Assembly: GCF_027920805.1 (NCBI RefSeq)
Contig: NZ_JANWOI010000001.1
Span: 930,001 to 994,000, forward strand
Length of the DNA: 64,000 nt
From: Govania unica
GTDB taxonomy: Bacteria; Pseudomonadota; Alphaproteobacteria; Sphingomonadales; Govanellaceae
Reading direction: 5' to 3'
Translations under genes and position numbers: made by a program
Shown here: one piece after another, positions 49,364 through 59,428 of the stretch
How positions within the stretch are numbered: the first letter of the stretch is position 1
How the letters are laid out: each line of letters begins with the position of its first letter
Notes under the pieces: generated by a model
The model's input: only the letters and a program-made list of their open reading frames with translations
The model's database searches: none
What the model was told of the DNA's origin: nothing

Positions 49364-50127
49364 TGCCGAATCTGGCGCAATTCACCAGTGCCGAGCTGTT
49401 CGCGTTTCTGCTGGTGTTCGCGCGCATCGGCTCCATGGTCATGATCATGCCGGCGTTCGGTGAAACCAGCATCCCGGCGCAGATACGGCTGGCGTTGGCG
49501 CTGACCTTGTCCCTGGTGATCCTGCCGCTGGTGCGGACAAAACTGCCGGCGATGCCGCAGCAAGTTTTCATGCTGTTCCTGCTGCTGTTCGGGGAAATCG
49601 TCATCGGGCTTGCGGTGGCCGGGGCCATCAGGCTGATGATCAGCGCGCTCCATGTGGCCGGGGTGGTCATGTCGACTTTCACCGGACTTGGCGCGGCCAT
49701 GGCCTTCGATCCGTCGCAAGGGTCGCAGGGGGCCATTCTCGGGACCTTCCTGACGCTGCTTGGGGTGTTGTTGATTTTTGTCACCGACATGCATCATATG
49801 CTGATCGCCGTGCTGCGTGACAGCTATGATCTCATGCCCTCGGGCGCGATGCCGCCGTCCGCGGATCTTGCCAAGCTTGCCATCACGACGGTGTCGGAAG
49901 CCTTCAAGCTTGGGATCGAGATGTCGATCCCGTTCATTCTGTTCGGGCTGGTGTTCAATATCTCGCTTGGTCTGGTGGCGCGGCTGATGCCGCAATTGCA
50001 GATTTTCTTCATCGCCATGCCACTTAACCTGATGCTTGGGTTTTCGATCCTGTTTATGAGCATTTCCGGCTCCATGCTGTGGTTTCTGCAGCATTTCGAG
50101 GGCAGGCTTGCCCTGCTGCTCAAATAG
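49363..50127 (+). CDS. fliR: flagellar type III export protein FliR
   Basis: 254 residues, about six transmembrane helices: ELFAFLLVFARIGSMVMIMPAFGE, LALALTLSLVILPLV, MLFLLLFGEIVIGLAVAGAI, and the FTGLGAAMAFDPSQGSQGAIL loop characteristic of FliR. It starts one base into the fliQ stop and is followed by flhB 9 bases later. Confidence 0.95.
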   Translation: MPNLAQFTSAELFAFLLVFARIGSMVMIMPAFGETSIPAQIRLALALTLSLVILPLVRTKLPAMPQQVFMLFLLLFGEIVIGLAVAGAIRLMISALHVAGVVMSTFTGLGAAMAFDPSQGSQGAILGTFLTLLGVLLIFVTDMHHMLIAVLRDSYDLMPSGAMPPSADLAKLAITTVSEAFKLGIEMSIPFILFGLVFNISLGLVARLMPQLQIFFIAMPLNLMLGFSILFMSISGSMLWFLQHFEGRLALLLK

Positions 50128-50136
50128 GGGCGCGGG

Positions 50137-51201
50137 ATGGCGGACGATCAAGACGATTCACAAAAAACAGAAGAGCCGTCAGACAAAAAACTCGACGAGG
50201 CGATGAAGCGCGGCAATGTCGTCTCCAGCCGCGAGGTGACTCATTGGTTCATGCTGATGGCGATGGCGCTCGCCATCAATATCAGTTCGGGGGATATCGC
50301 GCTCAGGCTGCGCGGTGCCTTTGTCAGCTTTTTCGATACGGCGGATCAGCTGTCGGTCGATCCCGGCAATCTCATGGGGCTGTATAAATGGATCCTTCTG
50401 TTGCTGGCGTCGACGATGTTGCTGCCGTTCGGGATTTTGATGGCGGGCTCGATCGTCGGGTCGCTTATTCAGCATCGGCCGGTGATCAGCGCTGAAAAGC
50501 TTAAGATGAGCCTGTCGAAGATCTCGCCCATTGCCGGGTTCAAGCGCATCTTCGGCATGCAGAATGTGGTTGAGATTCTGAAGACCATCGCCAAGCTGAT
50601 CATCATCGGGTCGGTGGTCACCGCGCTCGTGATGCCGGAGGCGAGCCGGCTCGATCAGTCCATGACTCAGTCGCTTGAGGATATCTTGCCCTATGTCAAA
50701 AAGCTGACGATCAAGCTTTTGACGGCGGTTATTTCGATCATGTTCGTGCTGGCCATCGCCGATTATTTCTATCAGTACATGTCGCATCGGAAAAAGCTGC
50801 GCATGTCCAAGCAGGAAATGAAGGACGAGTACAAGCAGAGCGATGGCGATCCCCATGTGAAAGGCCGGCTGCGGCAGATCCGCATGGAGCGGTCGCGCAA
50901 GCGTATGATGCAGGCGGTGCCCGGCGCGAGCGTGGTGATCACCAACCCGACCCATTATGCCGTGGCGCTCAAATACGAGCATGGCGGGGGCGGCGCGCCG
51001 ATGGTGGTGGCGAAGGGGGCGGATCTGATCGCCTTGAAGATCCGCGAAATCGCCAAGGAGCATAAAGTGCCGATCGTCGAGAACGCGCCCTTGGCCCGCG
51101 CCCTGTTTGCGTCAGTAGAGGTCGATCAGGAAATTCCGCAGGATCATTACCGCGCGGTGGCCGAGGTCATCGGTTTTGTTATGAAGCTTCGGCAAAAATA
51201 G
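50137..51201 (+). CDS. flhB: flagellar export switch protein FlhB
   Basis: 354 residues: basic N-terminus (SQKTEEPSDKKLDEAMKRGNV), four transmembrane helices, connector SHRKKLRMSKQEMKDEYKQ and a cytoplasmic switch domain with the self-cleaving NPTH at residues 270-273 intact. The cytoplasmic tail (YAVALKYEHGGGG, NAPLARALFASVEVDQEIP) is paralogous to the small protein at 47261. FlhB changes export specificity from rod/hook to filament. Confidence 0.97.
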   Translation: MADDQDDSQKTEEPSDKKLDEAMKRGNVVSSREVTHWFMLMAMALAINISSGDIALRLRGAFVSFFDTADQLSVDPGNLMGLYKWILLLLASTMLLPFGILMAGSIVGSLIQHRPVISAEKLKMSLSKISPIAGFKRIFGMQNVVEILKTIAKLIIIGSVVTALVMPEASRLDQSMTQSLEDILPYVKKLTIKLLTAVISIMFVLAIADYFYQYMSHRKKLRMSKQEMKDEYKQSDGDPHVKGRLRQIRMERSRKRMMQAVPGASVVITNPTHYAVALKYEHGGGGAPMVVAKGADLIALKIREIAKEHKVPIVENAPLARALFASVEVDQEIPQDHYRAVAEVIGFVMKLRQK

Positions 51202-51282
51202 CCGCCGCAGGTACGCGCCAGGTGACGGCATGGGCGCTATAGGCTAGGTTACAGATAAGATTGAGGGAGGATATGTGCTGTC

Positions 51283-53787
51283 ATGCGTGACGAAGCGACC
51301 GCGGTTCCGAACATGAAAGCACCGTCCCGGCGGGGCCTGGCCGGGGAAGGCACCGCCTTGCGGCGGGGATTGTTCGTCGGCGTGGGGCTTATGATCGCGG
51401 TGACTTCGGCTGGCGGCGCCTGGTATCTGACCCTGGCCGCGTCGGAATGGCTTGCGGGCGGCGTTCTCGCCGGGATCGCGCTGGCTTGCGCCTTGTTCGC
51501 CATTGTCACTCTGCTGCGTGAAAGTGTCGGAAGCGTCAATTCCGGCGATGCCACGCTGTTGTTTACTGCACTTGATATGACGATGAATGGCCGGGTCATC
51601 ACCGACGCGGCAGGTGTTGTGACCTATGCCAATCCGGCCTATCGCGACATGACCGGCATCAAGCGCGGTGTCGCACCCTCGCCGATTGAACTTGTGGAGG
51701 GCAATGCTTCGGGGATGGCGGCCATCGCGCGGCTGCTTGAACTGGCGAAAACGGGTGGGCAGGGACAGGAGGCGGTGCGGCTCACGCTCGCCCATTGCGG
51801 CACCCGTTGGCTGCGCTTTTCAGCCAGCGACACCGGGGGGGTGGGCGGCACCATTGTCTGGCAGGTGGTCGATGTCACCAATGCGGCGGCGGTGCGCGAC
51901 GGTGCCCGGGAAGCGCGCGAGGTGGCCGGGCATATTCTTGATGCGGTTGGCAGCGGGGCGCTGTCGTTTGACGATCAGTTGCGGGTGCGGGCGATCAATG
52001 TGACGCTTTCGCGCTGGCTTGGGGTGGCGTCGCCCGCCAGTCTGGCTGGAGAACCCCTGAGCAGCCTTCTGGATGAGCCGGTGACGGGCATCGACGGGCT
52101 TGCCGTCCTGGCCGGGCGGACACTGGCCTTCAAAGGGCGACATGGCGCGCTTGTGAACCTTGAGGTGGCCTATGCCGATACGGTGTGCCTGACCGAGTTG
52201 CCGAGCCGGGCGGGGGTGCTGGTGCTGCGCAATCCCGCCGAGCAGAGCGAGCGGCTTGGGGTCGGGGACGAGGCGGGCGAGGCGGCACGGTTCCGCCGCT
52301 ATTTCGCCGATGCGCCGCTTGGGATCGCCACCGTCGATCTGACCGGACAGGTCTATGCTTCGAACAATCTGTTTCAGAATATCTTTTCCGCCGGGGGCGG
52401 GGCTGGCGGGCAGCTGCTGAGTGAAATTATCGTTGCGGTCGATCTGCCGGACGTGCTGGCCCGCATTCGCGAGGCCATTGAAAAGGGTGGCGTGCCGGCA
52501 CCGGTCGAAGTGCGCTTCATGGGCTCGGGCGAGAAACAGGCGCAGCTTTATGTCCATCGGCTGGAAAGCGGGGCCGGCCTTGATGAACGGGCGGTGCTGT
52601 ATGTCATCGACACCACCGATCAGAAAAACCTTGAGATGCAGTTTGCCCAGTCGCAGAAAATGCAGGCGGTGGGCCAGCTTGCGGGCGGGATCGCCCATGA
52701 TTTCAATAATCTCCTGACGGCCATCACGGGGTTTTGCGATCTGTTGCTGGTGCGGCACGGGCCGGGCGACCAGTCGTTCGCCGATATCATGCAGGTCAAG
52801 CAGAACGCGAACCGGGCGGCCAATCTGGTGCGTCAGCTGCTGGCCTTTTCGCGCCAGCAGACCTTGCGGCCCAAGGTGCTGATCATCACCGATGTGCTGG
52901 CGGAAATCTCGAACCTGCTGCGGAGGCTGATCGGCGAGACCATCGAGCTCAAGATGATCCATGGCCGCAATCTCGGGCCGGTCAAGGTTGATCAAGGCCA
53001 GCTTGAGCAGGTGATCATCAATCTGGCCGTCAATGCCCGCGACGCCATGCCTACGGGCGGCACGCTGGCCATTCGCACAAGCGACATCTCGTCCGAGGAT
53101 TCGCGGACGCTTGGGCATCCCATGATGCCCATGGGCGCTTATGTGATGATCGAGGTGTCGGATACCGGCACCGGTATTGCCAAGGAAAATCTCGGCAAGA
53201 TTTTTGAACCGTTTTTTTCGACCAAGGAGGTCGGCAAGGGCACCGGGCTTGGTCTGTCGACCGTATATGGCATCGTCAAACAGACCGGCGGGTTCATTTT
53301 CCCGGACAGCAGCCCCGGTCAGGGGGCGATTTTCCGGATCTATCTGCCGAAATATGCGGGCGAGGTCGAGCAGCGCGAGGTCGTGACCCTGGTCGAGCGG
53401 CCGAAGGATCTCACCGGCAAGGGCAATATCCTGCTGGTCGAGGACGAGGACGCCGTGCGGCTGTTCGCCAGCCGGGCACTCAAGAACAAGGGTTATAACG
53501 TGCTTGAGGCGGATTCGGGGGAGCAGGCGCTCGCTCTCGTGGAAAAGCACGGTGACAGCATCAATCTGCTGATCTCGGACGTGGTCATGCCGAATATGGA
53601 CGGGCCGACGCTGGTGCAAAATATCCGGGAGCGGCGCTATGGCATGAAGATCATCTTCATCTCGGGCTATGCCGAGGATGCCTTCCGCAAGAATCTGGGG
53701 AAAGGCGCGGAGTTTAGCTTTTTGCCAAAGCCGTTCAGTCTCAAGCAGCTGGCGGAAAAGGTTAAGGATGTGCTTGAGGATGTTTGA
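51283..53787 (+). CDS. cckA: cell-cycle hybrid histidine kinase CckA
   Basis: 834 residues. Two N-terminal transmembrane helices (LFVGVGLMIAVTSAGGAWYLTL; WLAGGVLAGIALACALFAIV), two PAS-like regions (about 85-190 and 340-445), a HisKA domain with phospho-acceptor His472 in GGIAHDFNNLLTAITGF, an ATPase domain (NLAVNARDAMPTGG; GTGLGLSTVYGIVKQTGG) and a C-terminal receiver with Asp766 in LISDVVMPNMDG. This is CckA, which phosphorylates ChpT and so CtrA, or removes phosphate from them. Its place beside flhB and the CtrA-type boxes in this region tie flagellar and cell-cycle control together. Confidence 0.92.
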   Translation: MRDEATAVPNMKAPSRRGLAGEGTALRRGLFVGVGLMIAVTSAGGAWYLTLAASEWLAGGVLAGIALACALFAIVTLLRESVGSVNSGDATLLFTALDMTMNGRVITDAAGVVTYANPAYRDMTGIKRGVAPSPIELVEGNASGMAAIARLLELAKTGGQGQEAVRLTLAHCGTRWLRFSASDTGGVGGTIVWQVVDVTNAAAVRDGAREAREVAGHILDAVGSGALSFDDQLRVRAINVTLSRWLGVASPASLAGEPLSSLLDEPVTGIDGLAVLAGRTLAFKGRHGALVNLEVAYADTVCLTELPSRAGVLVLRNPAEQSERLGVGDEAGEAARFRRYFADAPLGIATVDLTGQVYASNNLFQNIFSAGGGAGGQLLSEIIVAVDLPDVLARIREAIEKGGVPAPVEVRFMGSGEKQAQLYVHRLESGAGLDERAVLYVIDTTDQKNLEMQFAQSQKMQAVGQLAGGIAHDFNNLLTAITGFCDLLLVRHGPGDQSFADIMQVKQNANRAANLVRQLLAFSRQQTLRPKVLIITDVLAEISNLLRRLIGETIELKMIHGRNLGPVKVDQGQLEQVIINLAVNARDAMPTGGTLAIRTSDISSEDSRTLGHPMMPMGAYVMIEVSDTGTGIAKENLGKIFEPFFSTKEVGKGTGLGLSTVYGIVKQTGGFIFPDSSPGQGAIFRIYLPKYAGEVEQREVVTLVERPKDLTGKGNILLVEDEDAVRLFASRALKNKGYNVLEADSGEQALALVEKHGDSINLLISDVVMPNMDGPTLVQNIRERRYGMKIIFISGYAEDAFRKNLGKGAEFSFLPKPFSLKQLAEKVKDVLEDV

Positions 53788-54098
53788 GGGAAGGTGATCC
53801 AGGGCGACCGGCGCAGTTTTGCCCGGGGAGCCTTGCGGTTATTTCCGCTTTGGCGGGGCCGGATGGGGCGGCTGTGGGGGGATGCGGCCGGGGTGCCTTG
53901 GAATGGCATTTTAATCCATTGATATATAATGAAAATATTCGTGTCGCAGGGTTGTTGCGCCGATGCCCGGGACTTGCTATTGTGGCAGCTCATTGACGAC
54001 TATATTTCGTAGTCGTGCGGGATGCGGCACCTCTAGATCTTGATGGTTTGCGGGATTGTTTCTGACCGTTCGGCTGCTCCTCTGAAAGGGTTGTTTCG
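53788..54098. other. intergenic region upstream of gyrA
   Basis: 311 bases with no credible gene. The gyrA promoter must lie here. A perfect inverted repeat ACGACTA-N7-TAGTCGT occurs at 53996-54016, about 80 bases before the gyrA start. An A/T-rich patch (TTGATATATAATGAAAATATTC) lies near 53917-53939; TATAAT within it is a plausible -10 element. Confidence 0.45.
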
Positions 54099-56843
54099 TT
54101 GACCGACACGGGCGTTCTCGAACCTCGCGACAATAATATTGAGCCGATTACCATCGAGGAGGAGATGAAACGCTCCTATCTCGATTATGCCATGAGCGTA
54201 ATCGTCTCTCGCGCCTTGCCAGACGTTCGCGACGGTCTGAAACCTGTGCATCGCCGTATTCTCTATGCGATGTATGAGAGCGGTTACGAGCATTCGAAGC
54301 CCTATCGCAAGTCCGCCCGTATCGTCGGCGAAGTGATGGGTAAATACCATCCCCATGGTGACAGCGCGATTTATGATGCCCTGGTGCGTCTCGCGCAGGA
54401 TTTCTCCATGCGCTTGCCGCTCATCGACGGGCAGGGCAATTTCGGCTCCATGGATGGCGATAAAGCCGCCGCCATGCGTTACACTGAAAGCCGGTTGGCC
54501 AAGTCCTCCACCGGGCTTTTGAGCGATATTGACGAAGATACCGTCGATTTCCGCCCGAACTATGACGAATCCGAGCATGAGCCGGAAGTGTTGCCAGCCC
54601 GGTTCCCGAACCTTCTCGTGAACGGTGCGGGCGGGATCGCCGTCGGCATGGCGACCAATGTGCCGCCGCATAATCTTGGCGAAGTGCTTGATGCCTGCAT
54701 CGCCTATATGGACAATCCGGAAATCACCATCGAGGAACTGATCGAGATCGTTCCGGCGCCGGATTTCCCGACCGGGGGTCTTATTCTCGGGCGGGCAGGG
54801 GCGCGGTCGGCGGCTATGACCGGGCGCGGCTCGATCCTGATGCGCGGGCGCACCTTCATCGAAGAAGTACGCAAGGACCGCAGCGCTATCGTCATCACCG
54901 AGGTGCCTTATCAGGTCAATAAATCCTCGATGATCGAAAAGATCGCCGAATGCGTGCGTCATAAGAAAATCGAAGGCATTTCCGATCTCCGGGACGAGTC
55001 CGACCGTGACGGCGTCCGTGTGGTGGTCGAGCTGAAACGTGACGCGGTGCCGGATGTGGTGCTGAACCAGCTGTTCCGTCATACGTCCCTGCAAACAAGC
55101 TTTGGCGCGAACGTGCTGGCCTTGAATGGCGGCCGCCCGGAAATGCTGACGTTGCGCGATATCATTGTCGCCTTCATCAAATTCCGTGAAGAGGTCATCA
55201 CCCGCCGCACCAAGTTCCGTCTGGCCAAAGCCCGCGACCGCGCCCATGTGTTGGTGGGGCTGGTGATTGCCGTCACCCATATCGACGAAGTGGTGTCGAT
55301 CATCCGCAATGCGCCGGATGCCGCCACGGCGCGCGAACGCCTGATGGCGCGTGAATGGGATGCGCAGGAGATCGAGCATTACATCACGCTGATCAGCGAT
55401 CCGCGCGGGGAATATAAAGACGGCAAATACAAGCTGTCGGACGTGCAGGTCAAAGCCATCCTCGATCTGCGCCTGCATCGTTTGACGGCTTTGGGTCGCG
55501 ACGATATCGGCAAGGAATTGAAGGATCTGGCGGTCCAGATCGGGGAGTTCCTGGAAATTCTGGTGAGCCGCATCCGTCTGTTTGAAGTGATGAAGCAGGA
55601 ATTCACGGAAATCCGCACCTCCTTCGCCACGCCGCGCCGCACCGAGATTGTCGATGCGCTTGGTGAATTCGATGACGAAGAACTGATCCAGCGCGAAGAC
55701 ATGGTGGTGACGGTGACCCATACCGGCTACATCAAACGCGTGCCGCTGTCGGCTTACCGGGCTCAGCGCCGGGGCGGCAAGGGCCGTTCGGGCATGGCCA
55801 CGAAGGACGAGGATTTCCTGAGCGATCTGTTCGTCGCCTCGACCCATACGCCGGTGCTGTTCTTTACAAGCGTCGGCAAGGTTTACAAGCTTAAGGTGTG
55901 GAAGCTGCCTTTGGGCAATCCGCAATCGCGCGGCAAGGCGCTCATCAACATGCTGCCGCTTGAACAGGGCGAGACGGTGACGGCTATTCTGCCCTTGCCT
56001 GAGGATGAGGCGAGCTGGGCCGAGCTTGACGCCATGTTCGCCACCAAGTCGGGCAATGTGCGCCGCAACTCGCTGTCGGATTTCACCAATGTGATGTCCA
56101 ACGGCAAGATCGCCATGAAGCTTGATGAGGGCGACAAGCTGATATCGGTCGGGGTCTGCAACGCGGAAGACGATGACGTGCTGTTGGCGGCCAAGGGCGG
56201 TAAATCGATCCGCTTCCGGGCTACTGACGTGCGGCGCTTTGTCGGGCGTGCGTCGGACGGCGTGCGTGGCATGAGCCTGCCGGAAGGCGACGAGGTTGTC
56301 AGCATGTCGATCCTGCGGCATATTCAGCCGACCACGGAAGAAAAAGACATCTTCCTCAAATTCTCGGCGGCGAAACGCCGTGGGGAGGCTGTGGCCGAGA
56401 CACCGGAGGGCATGACGGTCGAACGGTTCAATGAACTGTTCGAAGCCGAGCAGATCCTGCTGTCGATCACCGTCAATGGCTATGGCAAGCGCACCTCGGC
56501 CTATGAATATCGCATCACCGGCCGTGGCGGGCAGGGCATCATCAATATCGAGACGTCGGAACGCAATGGTCCGGTGGTCGGGGCGTTCCCGGTCACCGAT
56601 CAGGACCAGATCATGATGGTCACCGATCAGGGCCGTTTGATTCGCGTGCCGGTTCATGATATTCGCATTGCCGGTCGTCAGACGCAGGGCGTTACCCTGT
56701 TCCGTGTCGATGACAATGAACATGTGGTGTCGATCGCGCATCTGGCTGATGCCGAGGATGACGACGGCATCGAAGAAGATGTTGCAGAAGCTGAAGCTGT
56801 TGCCGGGGATGACATCTCCGGAGACCAGGGCAGCGAAGACTGA
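54099..56843 (+). CDS. gyrA: DNA gyrase subunit A
   Basis: 914 residues. Start is TTG at 54099 with GAAAGGG eight bases before. Catalytic Tyr128 lies in [10 protein letters not shown]. The quinolone-determining region reads [19 protein letters not shown], keeping the Ser and Asp of a drug-sensitive type. The C-terminal beta-pinwheel contains the GyrA box QRRGGKG, which distinguishes gyrase from topoisomerase IV. The acidic tail ([18 protein letters not shown]) is normal for GyrA. It is followed by coaD 29 bases downstream. Confidence 0.97.
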   Translation: MTDTGVLEPRDNNIEPITIEEEMKRSYLDYAMSVIVSRALPDVRDGLKPVHRRILYAMYESGYEHSKPYRKSARIVGEVMGKYHPHGDSAIYDALVRLAQDFSMRLPLIDGQGNFGSMDGDKAAAMRYTESRLAKSSTGLLSDIDEDTVDFRPNYDESEHEPEVLPARFPNLLVNGAGGIAVGMATNVPPHNLGEVLDACIAYMDNPEITIEELIEIVPAPDFPTGGLILGRAGARSAAMTGRGSILMRGRTFIEEVRKDRSAIVITEVPYQVNKSSMIEKIAECVRHKKIEGISDLRDESDRDGVRVVVELKRDAVPDVVLNQLFRHTSLQTSFGANVLALNGGRPEMLTLRDIIVAFIKFREEVITRRTKFRLAKARDRAHVLVGLVIAVTHIDEVVSIIRNAPDAATARERLMAREWDAQEIEHYITLISDPRGEYKDGKYKLSDVQVKAILDLRLHRLTALGRDDIGKELKDLAVQIGEFLEILVSRIRLFEVMKQEFTEIRTSFATPRRTEIVDALGEFDDEELIQREDMVVTVTHTGYIKRVPLSAYRAQRRGGKGRSGMATKDEDFLSDLFVASTHTPVLFFTSVGKVYKLKVWKLPLGNPQSRGKALINMLPLEQGETVTAILPLPEDEASWAELDAMFATKSGNVRRNSLSDFTNVMSNGKIAMKLDEGDKLISVGVCNAEDDDVLLAAKGGKSIRFRATDVRRFVGRASDGVRGMSLPEGDEVVSMSILRHIQPTTEEKDIFLKFSAAKRRGEAVAETPEGMTVERFNELFEAEQILLSITVNGYGKRTSAYEYRITGRGGQGIINIETSERNGPVVGAFPVTDQDQIMMVTDQGRLIRVPVHDIRIAGRQTQGVTLFRVDDNEHVVSIAHLADAEDDDGIEEDVAEAEAVAGDDISGDQGSED

Positions 56844-56872
56844 GCCGGATAGTTTGAGCGCGGGGGCGAACG

Positions 56873-57391
56873 ATGGTTAAAGAGCGTGTGGGGCTTTACC
56901 CGGGGACATTCGATCCCCTCACACGCGGGCATGTCGATATCATCAAGCGGGCGGTCAAGCTTGTGGACCGTCTGGTGCTTGGGGTGGCGACCAACCCGTC
57001 CAAGGACCCGCTGTTCACGCTTGAGGAACGGAGCCGCATGGCGCTTGAGGAGACGGCGGATATCGCCAAGGCTTCGGGCGTTATCATCGAGGTGCAGCCG
57101 TTCGAGACCCTGCTCATGCATTTCGCCGAACAAGTGGGCGCGAATTTCATCATCCGCGGCCTGCGGGCAGTGTCGGACTTTGAATATGAATTCCAGATGG
57201 CCGGCATGAATCGCCATCTCAACCCCGAGATCGAAACCGTGTTCCTGATGGCCGAGGCGGAGTTGCAATCCATCGCCTCCCGCCTGGTGAAGGAAATTGC
57301 GGCCTTCGACGGCAATATCCGCAGCTTCGTGCCGCCGAGAATTGCCGACGCGGTCGAGGCGCGGGTTGCTGAGCGGCGGGGCCAGAGCTAG
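56873..57391 (+). CDS. coaD: phosphopantetheine adenylyltransferase
   Basis: 172 residues, normal for CoaD. The nucleotidyltransferase motif GLYPGTFDPLTRGH contains the T/HxGH signature; RGLRAVSDFEYEFQMAGMN is the substrate-binding segment; SIASRLVKEIA is the second ATP motif. It catalyses the penultimate step of coenzyme A synthesis. Ribosome site is G-rich but weak. Confidence 0.96.
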   Translation: MVKERVGLYPGTFDPLTRGHVDIIKRAVKLVDRLVLGVATNPSKDPLFTLEERSRMALEETADIAKASGVIIEVQPFETLLMHFAEQVGANFIIRGLRAVSDFEYEFQMAGMNRHLNPEIETVFLMAEAELQSIASRLVKEIAAFDGNIRSFVPPRIADAVEARVAERRGQS

Positions 57392-57427
57392 GGCCGCTTC
57401 TTATCCTGTGAGGGTATGACTTGTGTT

Positions 57428-57443
57428 GACACTGTACAGTGTC
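57428..57443. promoter_or_regulatory. perfect 16-base palindrome overlapping a promoter -35
   Basis: GACACTGTACAGTGTC is a perfect palindrome. Its left edge overlaps TTGACA (57426-57431), and TATAAA follows about 20 bases later, so it is placed as an operator would be. The regulated gene is probably the cyclophilin at 57549. Which repressor would bind is unknown. Confidence 0.55.
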
Positions 57444-57548
57444 CGGCAAGCTATAAATACGTGCTGCGTGGCTATGGCCAGACTTTGCAGGGGGGCGAAC
57501 CTCTGCTAAGCATGATGCCCTGTGAGTATCTTGAAAAGGAATACAGTG

Positions 57549-58187
57549 ATGAAGCGGTTTTTGGGTTGGGTATCGGCGGCTTTGACGGCGTTGATCGGTT
57601 CGCAGGCTGTCAGTATCCCACCCGCTCAGGCTGCGGGGACGCTGGTCATTCCGTCCGGAATGGATGCTGAAAATATTCTGGTGCTGGAGCTGAAGGACGG
57701 CATCGTCCTGATTGAGCTTTATCCCCAAGACGCGCCGAACAGCGTGGCCCGGGTCAAGGAACTGGCCCGTAAGGGGTTTTATAACGGGCTCACCTTCCAT
57801 CGGGTGATCGAAGGCTTCATGGCCCAGACCGGAGATCCGAAGGGCGATGGCTCGGGTGGTTCGGGGCAGAGTCTGAAGGCCGAGTTCAACGATCGCATGC
57901 ATCTGCGTGGAGTCATGTCGATGGCTCGTGCGGACGACGTGAATAGCGCCGACAGCCAGTTTTTCATCTGTTTCCGCCCGAATTTCGCCCTTGATCATAA
58001 ATATACGGTGGTCGGTCGCGTGGTGTCCGGCATGGAAGCCGTGGACAAGATCAAACGCGGCGAAGGCACGCTGTTTGTCGCCACAGGCCATCCCGACAAG
58101 ATCCTGAGCCTGAAGGTTGCGGCGGATGTGCCGGGGGTGACGGTTGCGGGGGCTGAGACGCCTGAGACTGGGGCGGCGCCTCAATAA
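57549..58187 (+). CDS. exported cyclophilin-type peptidyl-prolyl isomerase
   Basis: 212 residues from the ATG at 57549 (AAAAGGA upstream); an in-frame ATG/GTG at 57522 adds nine residues. Signal peptide MKRFLGWVSAALTALIGSQA with cleavage near AQA/AGT. Cyclophilin core: FYNGLTFHRVIEGFMAQTGDP, GVMSMARADDVNSADSQFFICF and LDHKYTVVGRVVSGMEAVDKI, with the catalytic Arg and Gln-Phe positions kept. It speeds proline isomerisation of periplasmic proteins. An Ala/Thr tail ends the protein. Confidence 0.93.
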   Translation: MKRFLGWVSAALTALIGSQAVSIPPAQAAGTLVIPSGMDAENILVLELKDGIVLIELYPQDAPNSVARVKELARKGFYNGLTFHRVIEGFMAQTGDPKGDGSGGSGQSLKAEFNDRMHLRGVMSMARADDVNSADSQFFICFRPNFALDHKYTVVGRVVSGMEAVDKIKRGEGTLFVATGHPDKILSLKVAADVPGVTVAGAETPETGAAPQ

Positions 58188-58218
58188 TAATTGCGCGTCA
58201 TTATTAGACTAATTTACT

Positions 58219-58305
58219 GTCATTGCCGGGCTTGACCCGGCAGTCCATCTGGCCAGCGCCTCGTCGGTTGAACCATGGATTGCCGGGTCAAGCCCGGCAA
58301 TGACA
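58219..58305. repeat. inverted pair of family A palindromic repeats
   Basis: Copy one (58219-58248, reading GTCATTGCCGGGCTTGACCC onward) and copy two (58274-58305, ATGGATTGCCGGGTCAAGCC onward) face each other across 25 bases and can fold into a long hairpin with nested stems. A third single copy is at 13214-13245. No transposase is present, so any movement would be non-autonomous. Confidence 0.82.
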
Positions 58306-58393
58306 TATTAAAGCAATGACACATTAAAGAGGGGCTCCCCAGCCTCCTGCTGCTCTTCAACCCTACCTGACATAACAGAAGTTTTATTACCCC

Positions 58394-59428
58394 ATGCGCG
58401 TTGATCTTTTTGATTTTGACTTGCCAAAGGAGCGGATTGCGTTGCGTCCGGCGAGTCCGCGGGATTCGGCGCGCTGTCTGGTGGTGCGGGGGGAGACGCT
58501 GGACGACCGGATCATGCGCGATCTGCCGGAGTATCTTCAGCCCGGCGATGTGCTGCTGTTCAATGATACGCGGGTGATCCCGGCGCGGCTGACCGGTCGC
58601 AAGGGCGAGGGCAAGGTTGAGGTGACGCTGCATCTTCGGGTTGATGATGCCTGTTGGCGGGCCTTTGCCCGGCCGGGGAAGAAACTTGCGCCTGGGGTGG
58701 TGATCACGTTTGACGGCGGGCTTGAGGCCACGGTTACCGATAAGGGCGAGGGTGGCGAGGTCGGGTTGCGGTTCAATCGGGCGGGGGCTGATTTGCGGGC
58801 GGCGCTGGAGACGGCGGGGGTGATGCCGCTTCCGCCTTATATCGCGGCTCAGCGTGCGCCCGATGCGCAGGATCAGGACGATTATCAAACCATGTTCGCG
58901 AGCCGCGAGGGCGCTGTGGCGGCTCCGACGGCGGGGCTGCATTTTACGCCGGAGCTGCTGGCAGCCATTGCCGCGCGCGGGGTCAAACAGGTGGCGGTGA
59001 CGCTTCATGTGGGGGCGGGGACGTTCCTGCCGGTCAAGGTCGATGACACCGCCGAGCATAAGATGCACCGGGAATGGGGTGAGGTGAGCGCGGAGGCCGC
59101 CGCAACCATCGCCGAGGCCCGGGCCAAGGGCGGGCGGGTAATTGCCATCGGCACCACGGCGCTCCGGATTCTGGAGACGGCGGCACGGGCGGACGGCACG
59201 GTGCGCGCCTGGGCTGGGGAGACGGATATTTTCATCACTCCTGGCTATCGGTTCCAGGCCGTGGATCTGCTGGTGACCAATTTTCATCTGCCGCGGTCGA
59301 CGCTCTTTATGCTGGTGTCTGCCTTTGCCGGGTTGGATGTCATGCGGGCGGCTTATGAGCATGCCATCAGCACGGGCTATCGTTTTTATTCCTATGGCGA
59401 CGGCAGTTTGCTATATCGGGCGCCATGA
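58394..59428 (+). CDS. queA: tRNA preQ1(34) S-adenosylmethionine ribosyltransferase-isomerase QueA
   Basis: 344 residues. Typical start [19 protein letters not shown], then [15 protein letters not shown], and the GLHFTPELL and [11 protein letters not shown] motifs, ending [18 protein letters not shown]. QueA adds the epoxycyclopentanediol moiety to preQ1 in tRNA during queuosine synthesis. Its stop overlaps tgt by four bases, so the two consecutive pathway enzymes are coupled. Confidence 0.95.
   Translation: MRVDLFDFDLPKERIALRPASPRDSARCLVVRGETLDDRIMRDLPEYLQPGDVLLFNDTRVIPARLTGRKGEGKVEVTLHLRVDDACWRAFARPGKKLAPGVVITFDGGLEATVTDKGEGGEVGLRFNRAGADLRAALETAGVMPLPPYIAAQRAPDAQDQDDYQTMFASREGAVAAPTAGLHFTPELLAAIAARGVKQVAVTLHVGAGTFLPVKVDDTAEHKMHREWGEVSAEAAATIAEARAKGGRVIAIGTTALRILETAARADGTVRAWAGETDIFITPGYRFQAVDLLVTNFHLPRSTLFMLVSAFAGLDVMRAAYEHAISTGYRFYSYGDGSLLYRAP

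Noticed and set aside
54033-56741. 902-codon open frame on the minus strand opposite gyrA
   Set aside because: It is a shadow of gyrA codon usage in a GC-rich genome: His/Arg-rich, no recognisable domain and no ribosome site.
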